Shown: positions 22,409 to 32,300 of the stretch, in pieces
Layout of the letters: every line of letters begins with the position of its first letter
How positions within the stretch are numbered: the stretch's first letter is position 1
Assembly: GCA_947471745.1 (NCBI GenBank)
Contig: CANJKZ010000013.1
Location: 248,001 to 312,000, forward strand
DNA length: 64,000 nucleotides
Direction of reading: 5' to 3'
Source of the DNA: Closterium sp. Naga37s-1
Taxonomy: Eukaryota > Streptophyta > Zygnematophyceae > Desmidiales > Closteriaceae
Notes under the pieces: generated by a model
Database searches by the model: none
Told to the model about the DNA's origin: nothing
What the model saw: the letters and a program-made list of their open reading frames with translations, nothing else
Program-made: the position numbers and the translations under genes

Positions 22409-25133
22409 CTACAGATCCCACAAAATGAGCTCCGATTGTTGCAGAAACATCCCGGCCCCAGGCCCCTCGAGGGAGTCTACGCAAGCATGGGCTGTAGCTG
22501 CTACAGCCGGCACAGAGGCGTCTAGCATGGCCATGCCATGGCAGAAACCCGCATGATCGTCCACCATGAGCATGTGTCCATGCTCCATGGCCAGCCTGCC
22601 TTCATACTCCATCACCCCCATGGTGGGTGGCATGATTGACATGTGCACTTCCTCTTTGCGGGGTGTCTTCTGCAGCAAGGACCCCAAGTCCTCGTTCCGG
22701 GATGCCTCCTGCAGCAGCGACGCCATGGAATCCGAGCCGCAATCGCCGTCCAGCCAGAAGGAGAATGCGGAGAAAGCGGTGGAGCCATCCACGTCAGAGT
22801 CGGGGTCAGCGTCGGGGTCAGCTTCGGGGTCAGCTTCGGGGTCAGCGTCGGGGTTGGCAATGCTGCCCTTCAGAAACGACTGCAGGCTGTCGTTGCTGCC
22901 GCTGCTGCCCTCACTCCCTTCCCCCCCAGGGAAGCCCTTGTTCGTGCACGACCCGCCGCTCTTCTCACTGCCCCATCCACCACCTCTCTCACTGCCTGCA
23001 TTCTGCTCCTCGCTCCCCTTCCTCCCATCCACTCCAACCAGCAGCGCCTTCAACGCCACTTCCAAGTCGCTCTCCTTCACCCTCACAGCATCGCACTCCA
23101 CCGCTCCAGACGCCTCCGTACCATCACCAACCGGCTCCTCGACCCACTCTCCAGCAGCGAAGCTCCTAGCAGCCGCCCCACCGGTCACCTCCACCATGGC
23201 CCTCTCGCCCTCCGCAGCCTTGAGCACCGCTGCCAGCTCAGCAATGGCGTCCTCCGCGCCCTGCCACGTGGCGCACTCACGGGCCACCGTCAGCAGTGCG
23301 TCGGCTGTAGCGGCCGGCATTAGCACGGGGAGGAGAGCCGGAGAAGTCTTGGCAGGAGAGCCTTCTGCTGTCCCGGCTGTAGCACCTGCAGTGGCTGCAG
23401 CGGCTGTAGCGGCGGCGGGGCGGGAGGACTTGTGGTTGGGAGGGGGAGGGGGGGGGAAGTTGAGCTGTGCCTTGGGTCCGCGCAGCAGCCAGGCGGCCAT
23501 GTCATACACGCGAGCGGCAGCCTCCCACGAGTCAAACGACCCCAGCCATATGCGCGACCGCCGGCTCGGCTCTCGGATCTCCGTCACCCACTTGCCCCAC
23601 CACCGCTGCCGCACGCCCTTGTGCGCCGCCCAGCCCTGCGCGCCCAACACCCCCGCCGCTGCCGAGCTACAAGGCGCATCCGCTGCTGCGCATTGGGGCC
23701 GCACGCCCTTGTACGCCCCCCAGCCCTGCGCACCGCCCGATGCCGCCGCCGCTGCCGCGCTACTACGCGCATCCGCTGCTGTTCTGGATTGTGCAGAGAT
23801 CTCTGAATCGGCGCTCTTCGCGTCAACGCTACCGTTCGCAGCAGGCTCGGAACTTTCAGAGCGATTGCTCGCTCCGTCACCGCCGCCACGTGCCTTGCGC
23901 CGAACACTCAGCGTGCAGCCACCGCCACTGCCACTGCCAGAGGCAATCGCGACCTGCGGCTTCTCTCCCGCTACAGCCGCTACAGCCGCTGCCGCCACCC
24001 CCGCCACAGCCGTCGTTTTTCTCCGCTTATTTCCCGCGCCTGACCAGTGGGGTCGACCGCGAGGCCGCTTCCCCTCCACAGGGATGGGACTGGCAGTTTC
24101 ACTCGGCGCAGCAACAGCAGCAGCGGCAGCAGGGGCAGCAGGGGCAGCAGCGGCAGCAGGGGCAGCAGGGGCAGCAGCGGCAGCAGGGGCAGCAGGGGCA
24201 GCAGCGGCAGCAGGGGCAGCAGGGGCAGCAGCGGCAGCAGGGGCAGCAGGGGCAGCAGCGGCAGCAGGGGCAGCAGGGGCAGCAGCGGCAGCAGGGGCAG
24301 CAGGGGCAGCAGCGGCAGCAGGGGCAGCAGGGGCAGCAGCGGCAGCAGGGGCAGCAGGGGCAGCAGCGGCAGCAGCGGCAGCGGCAGCAGGGGCAGCAGG
24401 GGCAGCAGCGGCAGCAGCGGCGGCAGCGGCGGCAGCGACGCCAAATCCGTGGAAAGCTGCCAGCGCGGCGGCCACCGGAGGAGGCGTCATGAATGGAACC
24501 ACGGGGGGCGGCAGCATGTGGAACCCCGCCGCGAATGCTGGCGGAAATACGGGGCTCCACATGCTGCCGCCTCCTGATAGAGCACCAGCACCCATCGCGC
24601 AGCCGCCGCCGCCGCCGCTCATGCCGCCGCTCATGCCGCCGCTCATGCCGCCGCCACCACCCATCACAGCGCGATTGTTGCGTGAAATGAAAGGCGTTGG
24701 TAGAAAATAGGCGCCGGAAGCTCCTGGAACCGCATTAGACCCGCCGACAAACCCGGATACTCCAGCGTGGAAGGATGCTGCCGCCCAAGGAGGCGACGCG
24801 TTGGTCGGCGGCGGCCGGCCTGGAGCGGCGGGGTGGGCGACGTTGATTGGACGGGTGACCCCTCCGTTGTTCACGCAGCGCGAAGTTACGGCGGGAACGG
24901 GTCCCGGCGGGGGATGATCGCTACTACGTGGCGTCAAGTCGCCTCGGGTTCCCCGCGACCGGCGGAGCTGCAGCTGCTTGCGCTTCGCCACGTGGACGGC
25001 CTGCACGAGCCCCGCTATGGCGGCCTGCGCGGACGAGATCGCATTTCTCTAACGCCGCCTCGCTGGACCCGTCAATCGCGGCGGAAAGGGCGGAAGGGGT
25101 GGACGAATGAGCCGAATCCATTGAGGAACTCAT
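22409..25133 (-). CDS. AP2/ERF transcription factor, DREB-like, with long low-complexity regions
   Basis: One AP2 domain ([47 protein letters not shown]) around 23440-23640. WVTEIREP and WLG are DREB-type, so GCC/DRE-type DNA binding is expected. An N-terminal Gly/Met/Ala region includes eleven APAAPAAAA repeats; the C-terminal half is acidic (D-P-D/E-A repeats) and may activate transcription. The best start is ATG 25133 ([19 protein letters not shown]), but the frame must shift by one base near 25041-25047, in an A-run on this strand, to join [20 protein letters not shown] and the rest. This is either an assembly indel or a real break. The coding part is otherwise open to TAG at 22409; no intron seen. 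Confidence 0.85.
23634..23765 (-). repeat. In-frame partial duplication of the AP2 domain start
   Basis: [13 protein letters not shown] (domain start) is preceded by a second copy, [12 protein letters not shown], about 33 residues upstream; at DNA level about 65-98 bp are duplicated. The upstream copy continues [10 protein letters not shown] instead of the AP2 strand, so it is a domain fragment. Confidence 0.8.
24104..24435 (-). repeat. 27-bp coding minisatellite (APAAPAAAA)n
   Basis: Plus-strand unit GGGGCAGCAGGGGCAGCAG plus CGGCAGCA, about eleven near-identical copies, in frame with the AP2 gene. The near identity of units suggests recent expansion or homogenisation. Confidence 0.95.
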
Positions 25134-25310
25134 TCGTTCGGATGGAAGGATGGTAAGCGGCGGGAAAGGAAGAAGGGAGCGAAGAAGGAATGCTCGACCT
25201 TGGAGGTAAGAAGCGATAGACGTATGTTAGAGTGCTCGGCCTTGGACTCGAACTCTGAGACCGTGACGGCTCGATGCCGTCGCGCGCTCGAGATGTGGCG
25301 AGGAATGCTC

Positions 25311-26065
25311 TGATGGTGGGAATGGATAAGGCACATCATGTGGTGGCTGAACCTCGAAAGATCCTACTAACAGCCGCTTCGGAACATGCTACATCCCCCT
25401 CCGATAAGCGCCATGCAGAGAGTCCACACACCCCCACCTCCTCTCCCTCCTCCTCCTTCCAATTTTTAGTTCTGTTTCGCCGGCCAAAATCCCTCGTTCA
25501 ACGTGGGATCGTCCGCAAATCTCGCGACATAGAGCCATAGAAGTGATGACTTTCGTCTCGCGACATCAGTGATGAGGCTACAGCTTGACTCGTGTCAGTG
25601 TACAGTTTGCAGTGTACTAGACCTCCGAGTGAGGTCAACATGATTTGAGCCATAATGAGGCTCAACAGCTTGACTCGTGTACAGTGTACAGTGTACTAGG
25701 AGAACTAGGAGGTTGTTGAGTCCCGTCGCACCGCGGCGCATTCAAGGCACCAGGAATAAAAAATCCGTCTATCCGTTCATCTACACCACGTATCAGAAAT
25801 ACGTTCATCCGTTTATCTACACCACGAATCAAGAATCCGCGACTTGTAGTTGCGGAACGTATTTCCTGAACCACCTACTAGTTCTAGGGTGCGGTCTGGG
25901 ATCGTTTGCGGCTGGCTCTCCGACTCGAAGACAAAATGGTGGACCATAAGATCCAGAAATTGCCATATGGCCTATGGAACGGACATAAGCGATCTCCTAG
26001 ACTCGTGAGAAGTGCGCCAGCCAGACCACACACAAAAGCCGGCAGCGCGACCGTCTCAACTCGTG
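25311..26065 (+). repeat. Direct repeat copy B flanking the AP2 gene
   Basis: Partner of 21112-21870; see that entry for shared blocks. It lacks the full 21380 hairpin but keeps CAGTGTACAGTGTACTAGG. Confidence 0.7.
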
Positions 26066-26187
26066 AGAATTGCGGTTGCGAGCCGAGACAGCCACTTTCG
26101 GGTGGAGTGGACTTGCGAGTGCTTCGCTACTGTATACGGCAAGCCCTGGGATAAAAACTTTACCATGAATGAAACCTTGGGATTAGG

Positions 26188-26325
26188 CTGCCCCAGCAGC
26201 AGCATCAGCAGCAGCAGCAGCAGCAGCTAAAAAAGTGCTCTAGCAGCAATGCTTTTGGCTCTACTTTGCTCCTTTCTTGCCCTGAACTTCTTATGTTGAT
26301 TCACATGAGCTTTTCCGGGGTTATG
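26188..26325 (+). pseudogene. Copy of the 3' end of the monooxygenase gene, opposite orientation
   Basis: Matches the last codons and 3' flank of the gene at 15597 (minus strand) but reads on the plus strand here. Shared blocks include GGCTGCCCCAGCA, AGCAGCAATGCT, TTTGCTCCTTTCTTGCCCT, CTTGATTCACA-GAG and TTTTCCGGGGTT. The tail peptide would be AMLLALLCSFLALNF. No upstream monooxygenase exon is present, so it is a fragment. Because it includes sequence past the stop, a genomic copying event is likelier than domain shuffling. Confidence 0.8.
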
Positions 26326-26602
26326 CTTATAAGGAGGATGCCAACTGGAATATGTGCCCTCTGTTTTGTTTTGCATTACCGTATGATGCGTAAGGTTGTG
26401 ATGTAGCCCCCGCGAGCTCTATTATAGCTTCTATAAATTGCGCTTAGTGGCAATACATGCTCTGTTCTTTACAATGCATCCCAGTCAGTGGTTAATTCAA
26501 TACAGTTTGGGCCTCTGGCAGACTGGCAGCATCAATCTTGTTCAAACAAGCAACTGCCAAATCAGTTGCTCTCTCAGCAACACTACACAACAGTTCAACG
26601 GG

Positions 26603-27289
26603 TCAACCACCAGTATCGGCAGCAGCATCAGCATCACCACCAGCATCATCAGCATCACCACCAGCATCATCAGCATCAGCATCAGCAGCGTTAGCAGGAG
26701 TGGCAGCACCAGCAGCTTCAGCATGCCCATTGCTGTCATTACCGTCTCCATTTCCCCTCTCACGTCTCCTCACCAGCTGCTGCTGCTCCTCCTGCTCCTG
26801 CCGCTGCTGCTCATTCTCCTGCTCTTCCTCCTCCTGCTCCTGCTGCTGTCCCCCACCCTCAGGCCCCTCCTCGACCAACCTCTCTTCACCACGTGTCCGC
26901 ATCTCAGGACACCTGTCAGCCGCTGCTGCCAGCTGGCGCTGCTTCACAGCCAATCGCGAGGCTTCCCTGAGCTCCTGCTGTGTCTCCGTGCTGCCAGGCT
27001 GGCAGGGGGAATGAGGACAGGGGAGCAAGGATAGGGGAGAGATGGAAAGGAAGAAACGAATGAGCAGGGGGGATGAATGCAGGCGAGGGATTGAAGAGGA
27101 ACGAAGACATAGAAGACCAGAGCTGGGATAGAGGAGTGGGATAGTGGGGCAGGAGTGAGCGGGGGGACTGAGGGGCGGTATAGACCGGGGAGGCCAAGCG
27201 TAGGGTAGGAAGCAGGGGAAACGGGCAGTGAGAAAAGGAAAGGGCGAGTGTGTGTGTGCGCGTGTGTGTGTGTGTGTGTGTGAGGGTGA

Positions 27290-27356
<67 letters not shown>

Positions 27357-28442
27357 AGTGTGAGTGTGTGTGTGAGTGTGTGTGTGTGTGTGTGTGCGAG
27401 TGTGTACATCCGTGTGTGTGTGTGTGTGACAATGAAAAAGGAGGGGAGGTGAGCACCTGCAGCAGGAGTGCGCGGGAGAAGGAGGCTTGGGCGAGGTGGG
27501 GCTCTCCAAAGTTGAGCTGAGCGCGTGCCAATGTCACCCACGCATTGTGCCAATCTGGGGCAATATCCGTGGCGCCTGCAGCAGTGGATTAGAGGAGGAG
27601 AATGTGTCAATCTTCGGAACTTACCTGGTTCCTGAGAACGCTTATTTGGAGCATTTCGTGACAGGCACTCAGACATGCCGCCAACAAACTAGCAAGATTT
27701 GCTTAGAACACACGTGGCCCAACACGCCAGACACGTGCACCCTCCTCCCCCCTTTCACCCCATTCTGCGTGCAGGATTTGTAAAGAATTCAGCAGTCATT
27801 ACAAACGCTATTTCAAATCAAGGTGGGATGCAGTCAGAAGAGCAATGATTACATGTGCCAGCTCGGACGGCCTCCCACAGCCGCCCCATCTCCATCAGCA
27901 CCTGCGCCTTCTGCTCGAACAGCACCGCGCGCTGACGTGGCAGGGGAGACAGGCCAATGGCAGCGTCCCACGCGGCAAGAGCAGCAGAAAACTCTCCTTC
28001 CTGAGGGAGTGTATAGGGGAGTGGTAGGGGGAGCAAGGGGGGAATGCAGGGCGAGGAGAAGGAGAGAGTGGTGAGGGAGGGAGCAGAAGCGGGTCTGTTG
28101 GGAGGCGGAAGCGAGTGGAAAGAACTGGGAAAGCAACACGTGCCTTTCACGTGCCCCCCACGTGGCCCACACGTGGCCCCCACGTGCCTGTGCCAAGGTG
28201 TTTCCCCTCTGCTGAAGCTGCGCCGTCTCCTGAACTCTCGTCTTTCTCCTAGGTTCCATCTCGCCTGGGGTACACGTGGCGAAATCTTCGCGCGCCTCGT
28301 CAGCCACGGCCACGTCATCGATCGAAGGTGCTGCGGCCACGTCATCCGGATCCCCGAATGCGCGGAGAACGGCCTCGCCGCCCTTAGCGAGTCGCTTGCG
28401 CTTCTTTGCGGATTTTGCGGCGGAAGTCCATGCGATATGCAT
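26603..28442 (-). CDS. TPR-repeat protein, TTC33-like
   Basis: Four exons: 28442-28188, 28000-27853, 27575-27457, 26998-26603; about 306 residues. Order: basic start (MHIAWTSAAKSAKKRKRLAK), a TPR helix pair EGEFSAALAAWDAAIGLSP / AVLFEQKAQVLMEMGRLWEA, then ATDIAPDWHNAWVTLARAQL / EPHLAQASFSRALLL, and a helical ETQQELREASRLAVKQRQ. Order and spacing match TTC33. The C-terminal third is Glu/Gln-rich, then Asp/Ala/Gly-rich (DDAGGDA repeats). Intron 1 appears to start with GC rather than GT (CACAG|GCACG). All exon phases then agree, which supports the model. A scaffold role is typical of TPR proteins; the partner is unknown. Confidence 0.85.
27247..27430. repeat. (GT)n microsatellite with GAGT interruptions
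   Basis: About 180 bp of GT/TG repeat in intron 3 of the TTC33-like gene, on the plus strand. It generates several spurious long ORFs. Confidence 0.95.
28147..28187. promoter_or_regulatory. Cluster of four CACGTG (G-box) motifs
   Basis: Four CACGTG hexamers within about 41 bp (near 28148, 28159, 28170 and 28181), right at the start of intron 1 of the TTC33-like gene. CACGTG is the core site for plant bHLH/bZIP factors. They may instead be a by-product of a short tandem duplication (unit about 11 bp). Confidence 0.5.
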
Positions 28443-29305
28443 GGCAGCGTCAGGCAGAAAGGGGGGGAACCACGGCTTACGGCGCGCAGTCGAGGGAGAA
28501 CTGTTACGGAAGAAGAAATTAAAACACTGATTGAGTGACGCTACCGCGCACCACTATTCTAGAAAGTTAAAAGGCGGCTTTGCTAGAAACGACGAACTAG
28601 AGACTTAAATAAGAGGGTAGTCGAGTTGATAGGCGAAAGCTAATACGAAGCTCGCTGCCTAATTTCGCCAGACTGGTTTGGAAATAATCGCCTATTTTCC
28701 TTCATTCCTTACCTCCACCTTCAGTTTCTGAATTGGAGAAATGGCGCATACTGTAATCGCTCTGTTACTCGTTTGTGGCGAGAAATTTACTACAAAAAGA
28801 ACCAAAAGCTTGGGCCATTTTCAGGTGCAATCCACTCTTGCTAGGAAATCTTCTCATGTGCGATCCAAGTTACTGTGCAGTTACGAACACTAGATTCATT
28901 TTAAGGAATTTCTGTCGATTATGATTTATCATCCGATATCCGATTCGAAATAACACAAACAGTCCAAATCAAAGGCGATTTCGGATCACGCCAAGCAAAA
29001 TCCGATTGGGCGTCATATTTTCCCAATTTGGACGACAATTTCTGCTTCGCACCAGAAGTTTAATAAAACAATTCTTATGCGGGATCAGCTGTACTGTTGA
29101 CGCAGGTGACGGAAGCTGCGCAGGGCAAATCAGCATTCCGTTCTTGGGCGTGTACCCCAAAACACGAGAAGACTGCCCCCGCGCAATTCCCGCCCAACTG
29201 GTTTCGCCTGGTAACTCAGTAACCGCCAAAACGAGCAACTGTCTGTGAAAGCTCGTCCCTGAGCCACAAGCGTCTTAATTCAATCACATCCCACACGCCA
29301 CCGCG
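28443..29305. other. Divergent promoter region between TTC33-like and SPATA20-like genes
   Basis: About 860 bp between two start codons on opposite strands. AT-rich, no coding ORF, no clear TATA box that I would assign. It should contain both promoters and 5' UTRs. Confidence 0.6.
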
Positions 29306-32300
29306 ATGCAGTCACTGCCATCACCGTCGTCGCGAATCGGTCTCTCAATCTCCCGTCGATTTCTCTATTCCAACAGCCGATCGCCCTTCAGACTACCAAG
29401 AACCGCTCCCACCGGAGTCGCAAGCCTGACAAGCGTAGCAAGCGCAACACCCGTAGTAAGCGGCGCAGCAAGCGGCACAGCAAGCGGCGCAGCAGGCGAT
29501 AGGGGTACCAGATCAATCTCGTCCGCGTGCTCGTCCGCTCGATCTCCGCTTGTGTTCCCCCGACTGCGCTCCGCGGCTTCCGCCGCGCTTTCCTCCGCGG
29601 CTTCTTCCGGTCGCCGCGGGATGGCGTCGGAGCAAGCGCCTCGGCGCAGCGTGCGCGTGATGGCGGAAGCGGATCGCGAAGCGGAACGACAGGCGGAGCG
29701 GAAGGAGGAGGCCCCCGGCGCAGCGGGGCGAGTGGAGGAGGAGAGGGGAGGCGGGGAGAGCGCTGGAAAGGCGCACAAGTACACGAACCGACTGGCCAAG
29801 GAGCAGAGCCCGTACCTGCTGCAACATGCGCATAACCCGGTAACCTGCCCGCAACCCAATACCCATCCCTCTTGCCCTCCGCAAAAGTACACGAATTGAC
29901 TGGCCAAGGAGCAGAGCCCCTACCTGCTGCAACATGCGCATAACCCGGTACATATTCATCCCTCTTCCGCACAGTTGTAAATACCTTGAAGCCTTTGTGC
30001 TATTCCTTCCTTTCTCCTCTGTCCCCTCTCCCATACCGCACGGGGGGAGGAGGCGCTTTTTCCTCTCCCATCTTCTCTCCCTGCCCTCTCCCTGCCCTCT
30101 CCCTGTCGTCTCCCATCAGGTGGACTGGTACCCGTGGGGCGAGGAGGCGTTTGCGCGGGCGCGTGAGGAGGGCAAGCTGATATTCCTGTCAGTTGGGTAC
30201 TCCACGTGGGGAGCTGCTTTGGTCCCAATTGCCCCCATCTTCCCCCCCCCCCCTTCCCCATCCCCTTACCTCTTTCCCCCCCCCTCTCCTGCGCCCGCGC
30301 AGGTGGACTGGTACCCGTGGGGAGAGGAGGCGTTTGCGCGGGCGCGGGAGGAGGGGAAGCTGATCTTTTTGTCAGTGGGGTACTCCACGTGTCACTGGTG
30401 CCACGTCATGGAGGTGGAGGCCTTTGAGCGTGCTGATGTGGCGGACGTCATGAACGAGGGCTTCGTGAACATCAAAGTCGACAGGGAGGAGCGCCCTGAC
30501 GTGGACAAGGTGGGGAAGGAGTCGGTGCTGACGTGGACATGTGAGGAGCATGCTGACGTGTGCATGTTCAATCACATATCGAGTGCTCTGTCCTCTACTT
30601 GGCACCGTTCACATGCCCTTTCCTCTGAAGTCCTTCCTCCGGACCTCCACCTCAGGAGCGTCCTGTCTTTCACTCCCCTCTCCTCCTTATCTCCTTTCCC
30701 ATCCCCCCCACCAGGTCTACATGACATACGTGCAGGCGACACAGGGCGGGGGAGGGTGGCCCATGTCCGTGTTCCTCCCCAGTTCTAGTGGCTGCACTGT
30801 TCCCATGTCCCCCTCCTCTCTTTCCCCCACACCCCTCCCCCCCTTCTTCCCCCCTCTTTTTCAGGTCTACATGACGTACGTGCAGGCCACGCAGGGCGGG
30901 GGAGGGTGGCCCATGTCCGTGTTCCTCACGCCCTCGCTGCACCCTGTCTTCGGCGGCACCTACTTCCCTCCGGACGACAAATACGGCCGCATTGGTTTCA
31001 AGTCCCTGCTCGGGTGAGTTAGGAGGGAGGGAGAAGGGGGGGGGGGGGGCTGCTTGGTTGAGAGCGATGGGGAGCGGGTGCTTGGGTGGGGGGCGGGTGC
31101 CACCTACTTCCCTCCGGACGACAAATACATCCGCTTCCCTTCTCGGGTAAGCGGGGGAGTGGGGGAGGGTGATGTTCGGTTGAGAGCGGTGATGGTGCTT
31201 GCTGGGGAGGGCGGGTGGGGCCTACTCCCCTCCGGACGACAAATAAGGCTGCATTTGCTTCAAATACGACAGCAGAAATCAGTTGCTGAAGTTGGTTGTG
31301 AAGTCGCTGTGGGCAGTGGAGCAAAACGGAGATGAAAAAGGGTGGGCGATCGTTGTCGAGAGTGGGATTTGAACCCACGCCCTTTCGGACTGGAACCTTA
31401 ATCCAGCGCCTTAGACCAACTCGGCCATCTCGACACATTTCCGGATTATACGTGGGGTTACGTGTTAGGGAAGCGTGCCACCTACTACTTTCCAAATGCC
31501 CGGAATGGAAAGGGGGGGAAGGGGGGGATGCTTGGCGGTGGGAAGGGGAAGATGCTCGGGTGAACGGGAAGGCGGTGTGCAGAATGCTGGGTTGAAGGCG
31601 GGGTGGGGGCGGTGGGGTGATGGTTGCTTTGCGTGAGGTGGTGCCTGGTGTGTAGTCAATTTCAGCGAAATTTCTGAGGCGCCTTAAAAATCTCCTCAAT
31701 GCACGAGGTGGTGCGAGGTGGTGCGAGGTGGTGCGAGATGGTGTAGTCAGTTTCAGCGAAATTTCTGCCTCACTCAGTCATTCCCGCTTCATGTTTCTCC
31801 CAACCCCTTCATGTGTTTCTTTTTGCCTCCCGTCGTTCTTCCACTCATCCGTCTCTCTGCTTCTCTCCTCGCCTTATGCTCCTCCTCCTCTCCCACTCCC
31901 AGGCGAGTTCGCTCTGTGTGGGAGCAGCGGCGCAGTGAGGTGCAGAGCGGTGCAGAGGACGCAATGGCGCAGCTACAGGAGGCCATGCAAGGGGGAGGGG
32001 CGGGGGAGGGGAAGGGGGCGGCGGAGCAGCAGCAGGGGGGAAAACAGCAGGATCAAGAGGAGGGGCGGATTTCGAAGCTAGCAGAGAAGGCGGTACAGCT
32101 GTGCTCAGAGCAGCTAGCCTCACGATACGATGAGGACTTGGGGGGGTTTGGATCCGCGCCCAAGTTCCTCCGCCCCTCTGAACTCAACCTGCTGCTGCGG
32201 GCTCACCAGCGGGGGGAGGGGGGGAAGGGGGGGAAGGGGGAAGCGGCGGCGGGAAGGAGGGTGGTGAGGGGGAAGGGGCCGGGGCCGTTACAAATGGTGG

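Noticed and set aside
24104-24435. CRISPR-like or collagen-like array on the plus strand
   Set aside because: It is an in-frame Ala/Pro minisatellite of the minus-strand AP2 gene.
22566-24710. 714-codon plus-strand ORF opposite the AP2 gene
   Set aside because: Antisense shadow of GC-rich coding sequence; no domain, while the minus strand encodes a clear AP2 domain.
21112-26065. LTR retrotransposon with the two direct repeats as LTRs
   Set aside because: Interior has no gag, reverse transcriptase, integrase, primer-binding site or polypurine tract; repeats are too diverged and do not begin TG or end CA at matching points.
27228-27540. His/Thr and Cys/Val repeat ORFs
   Set aside because: Translations of the (GT)n microsatellite.
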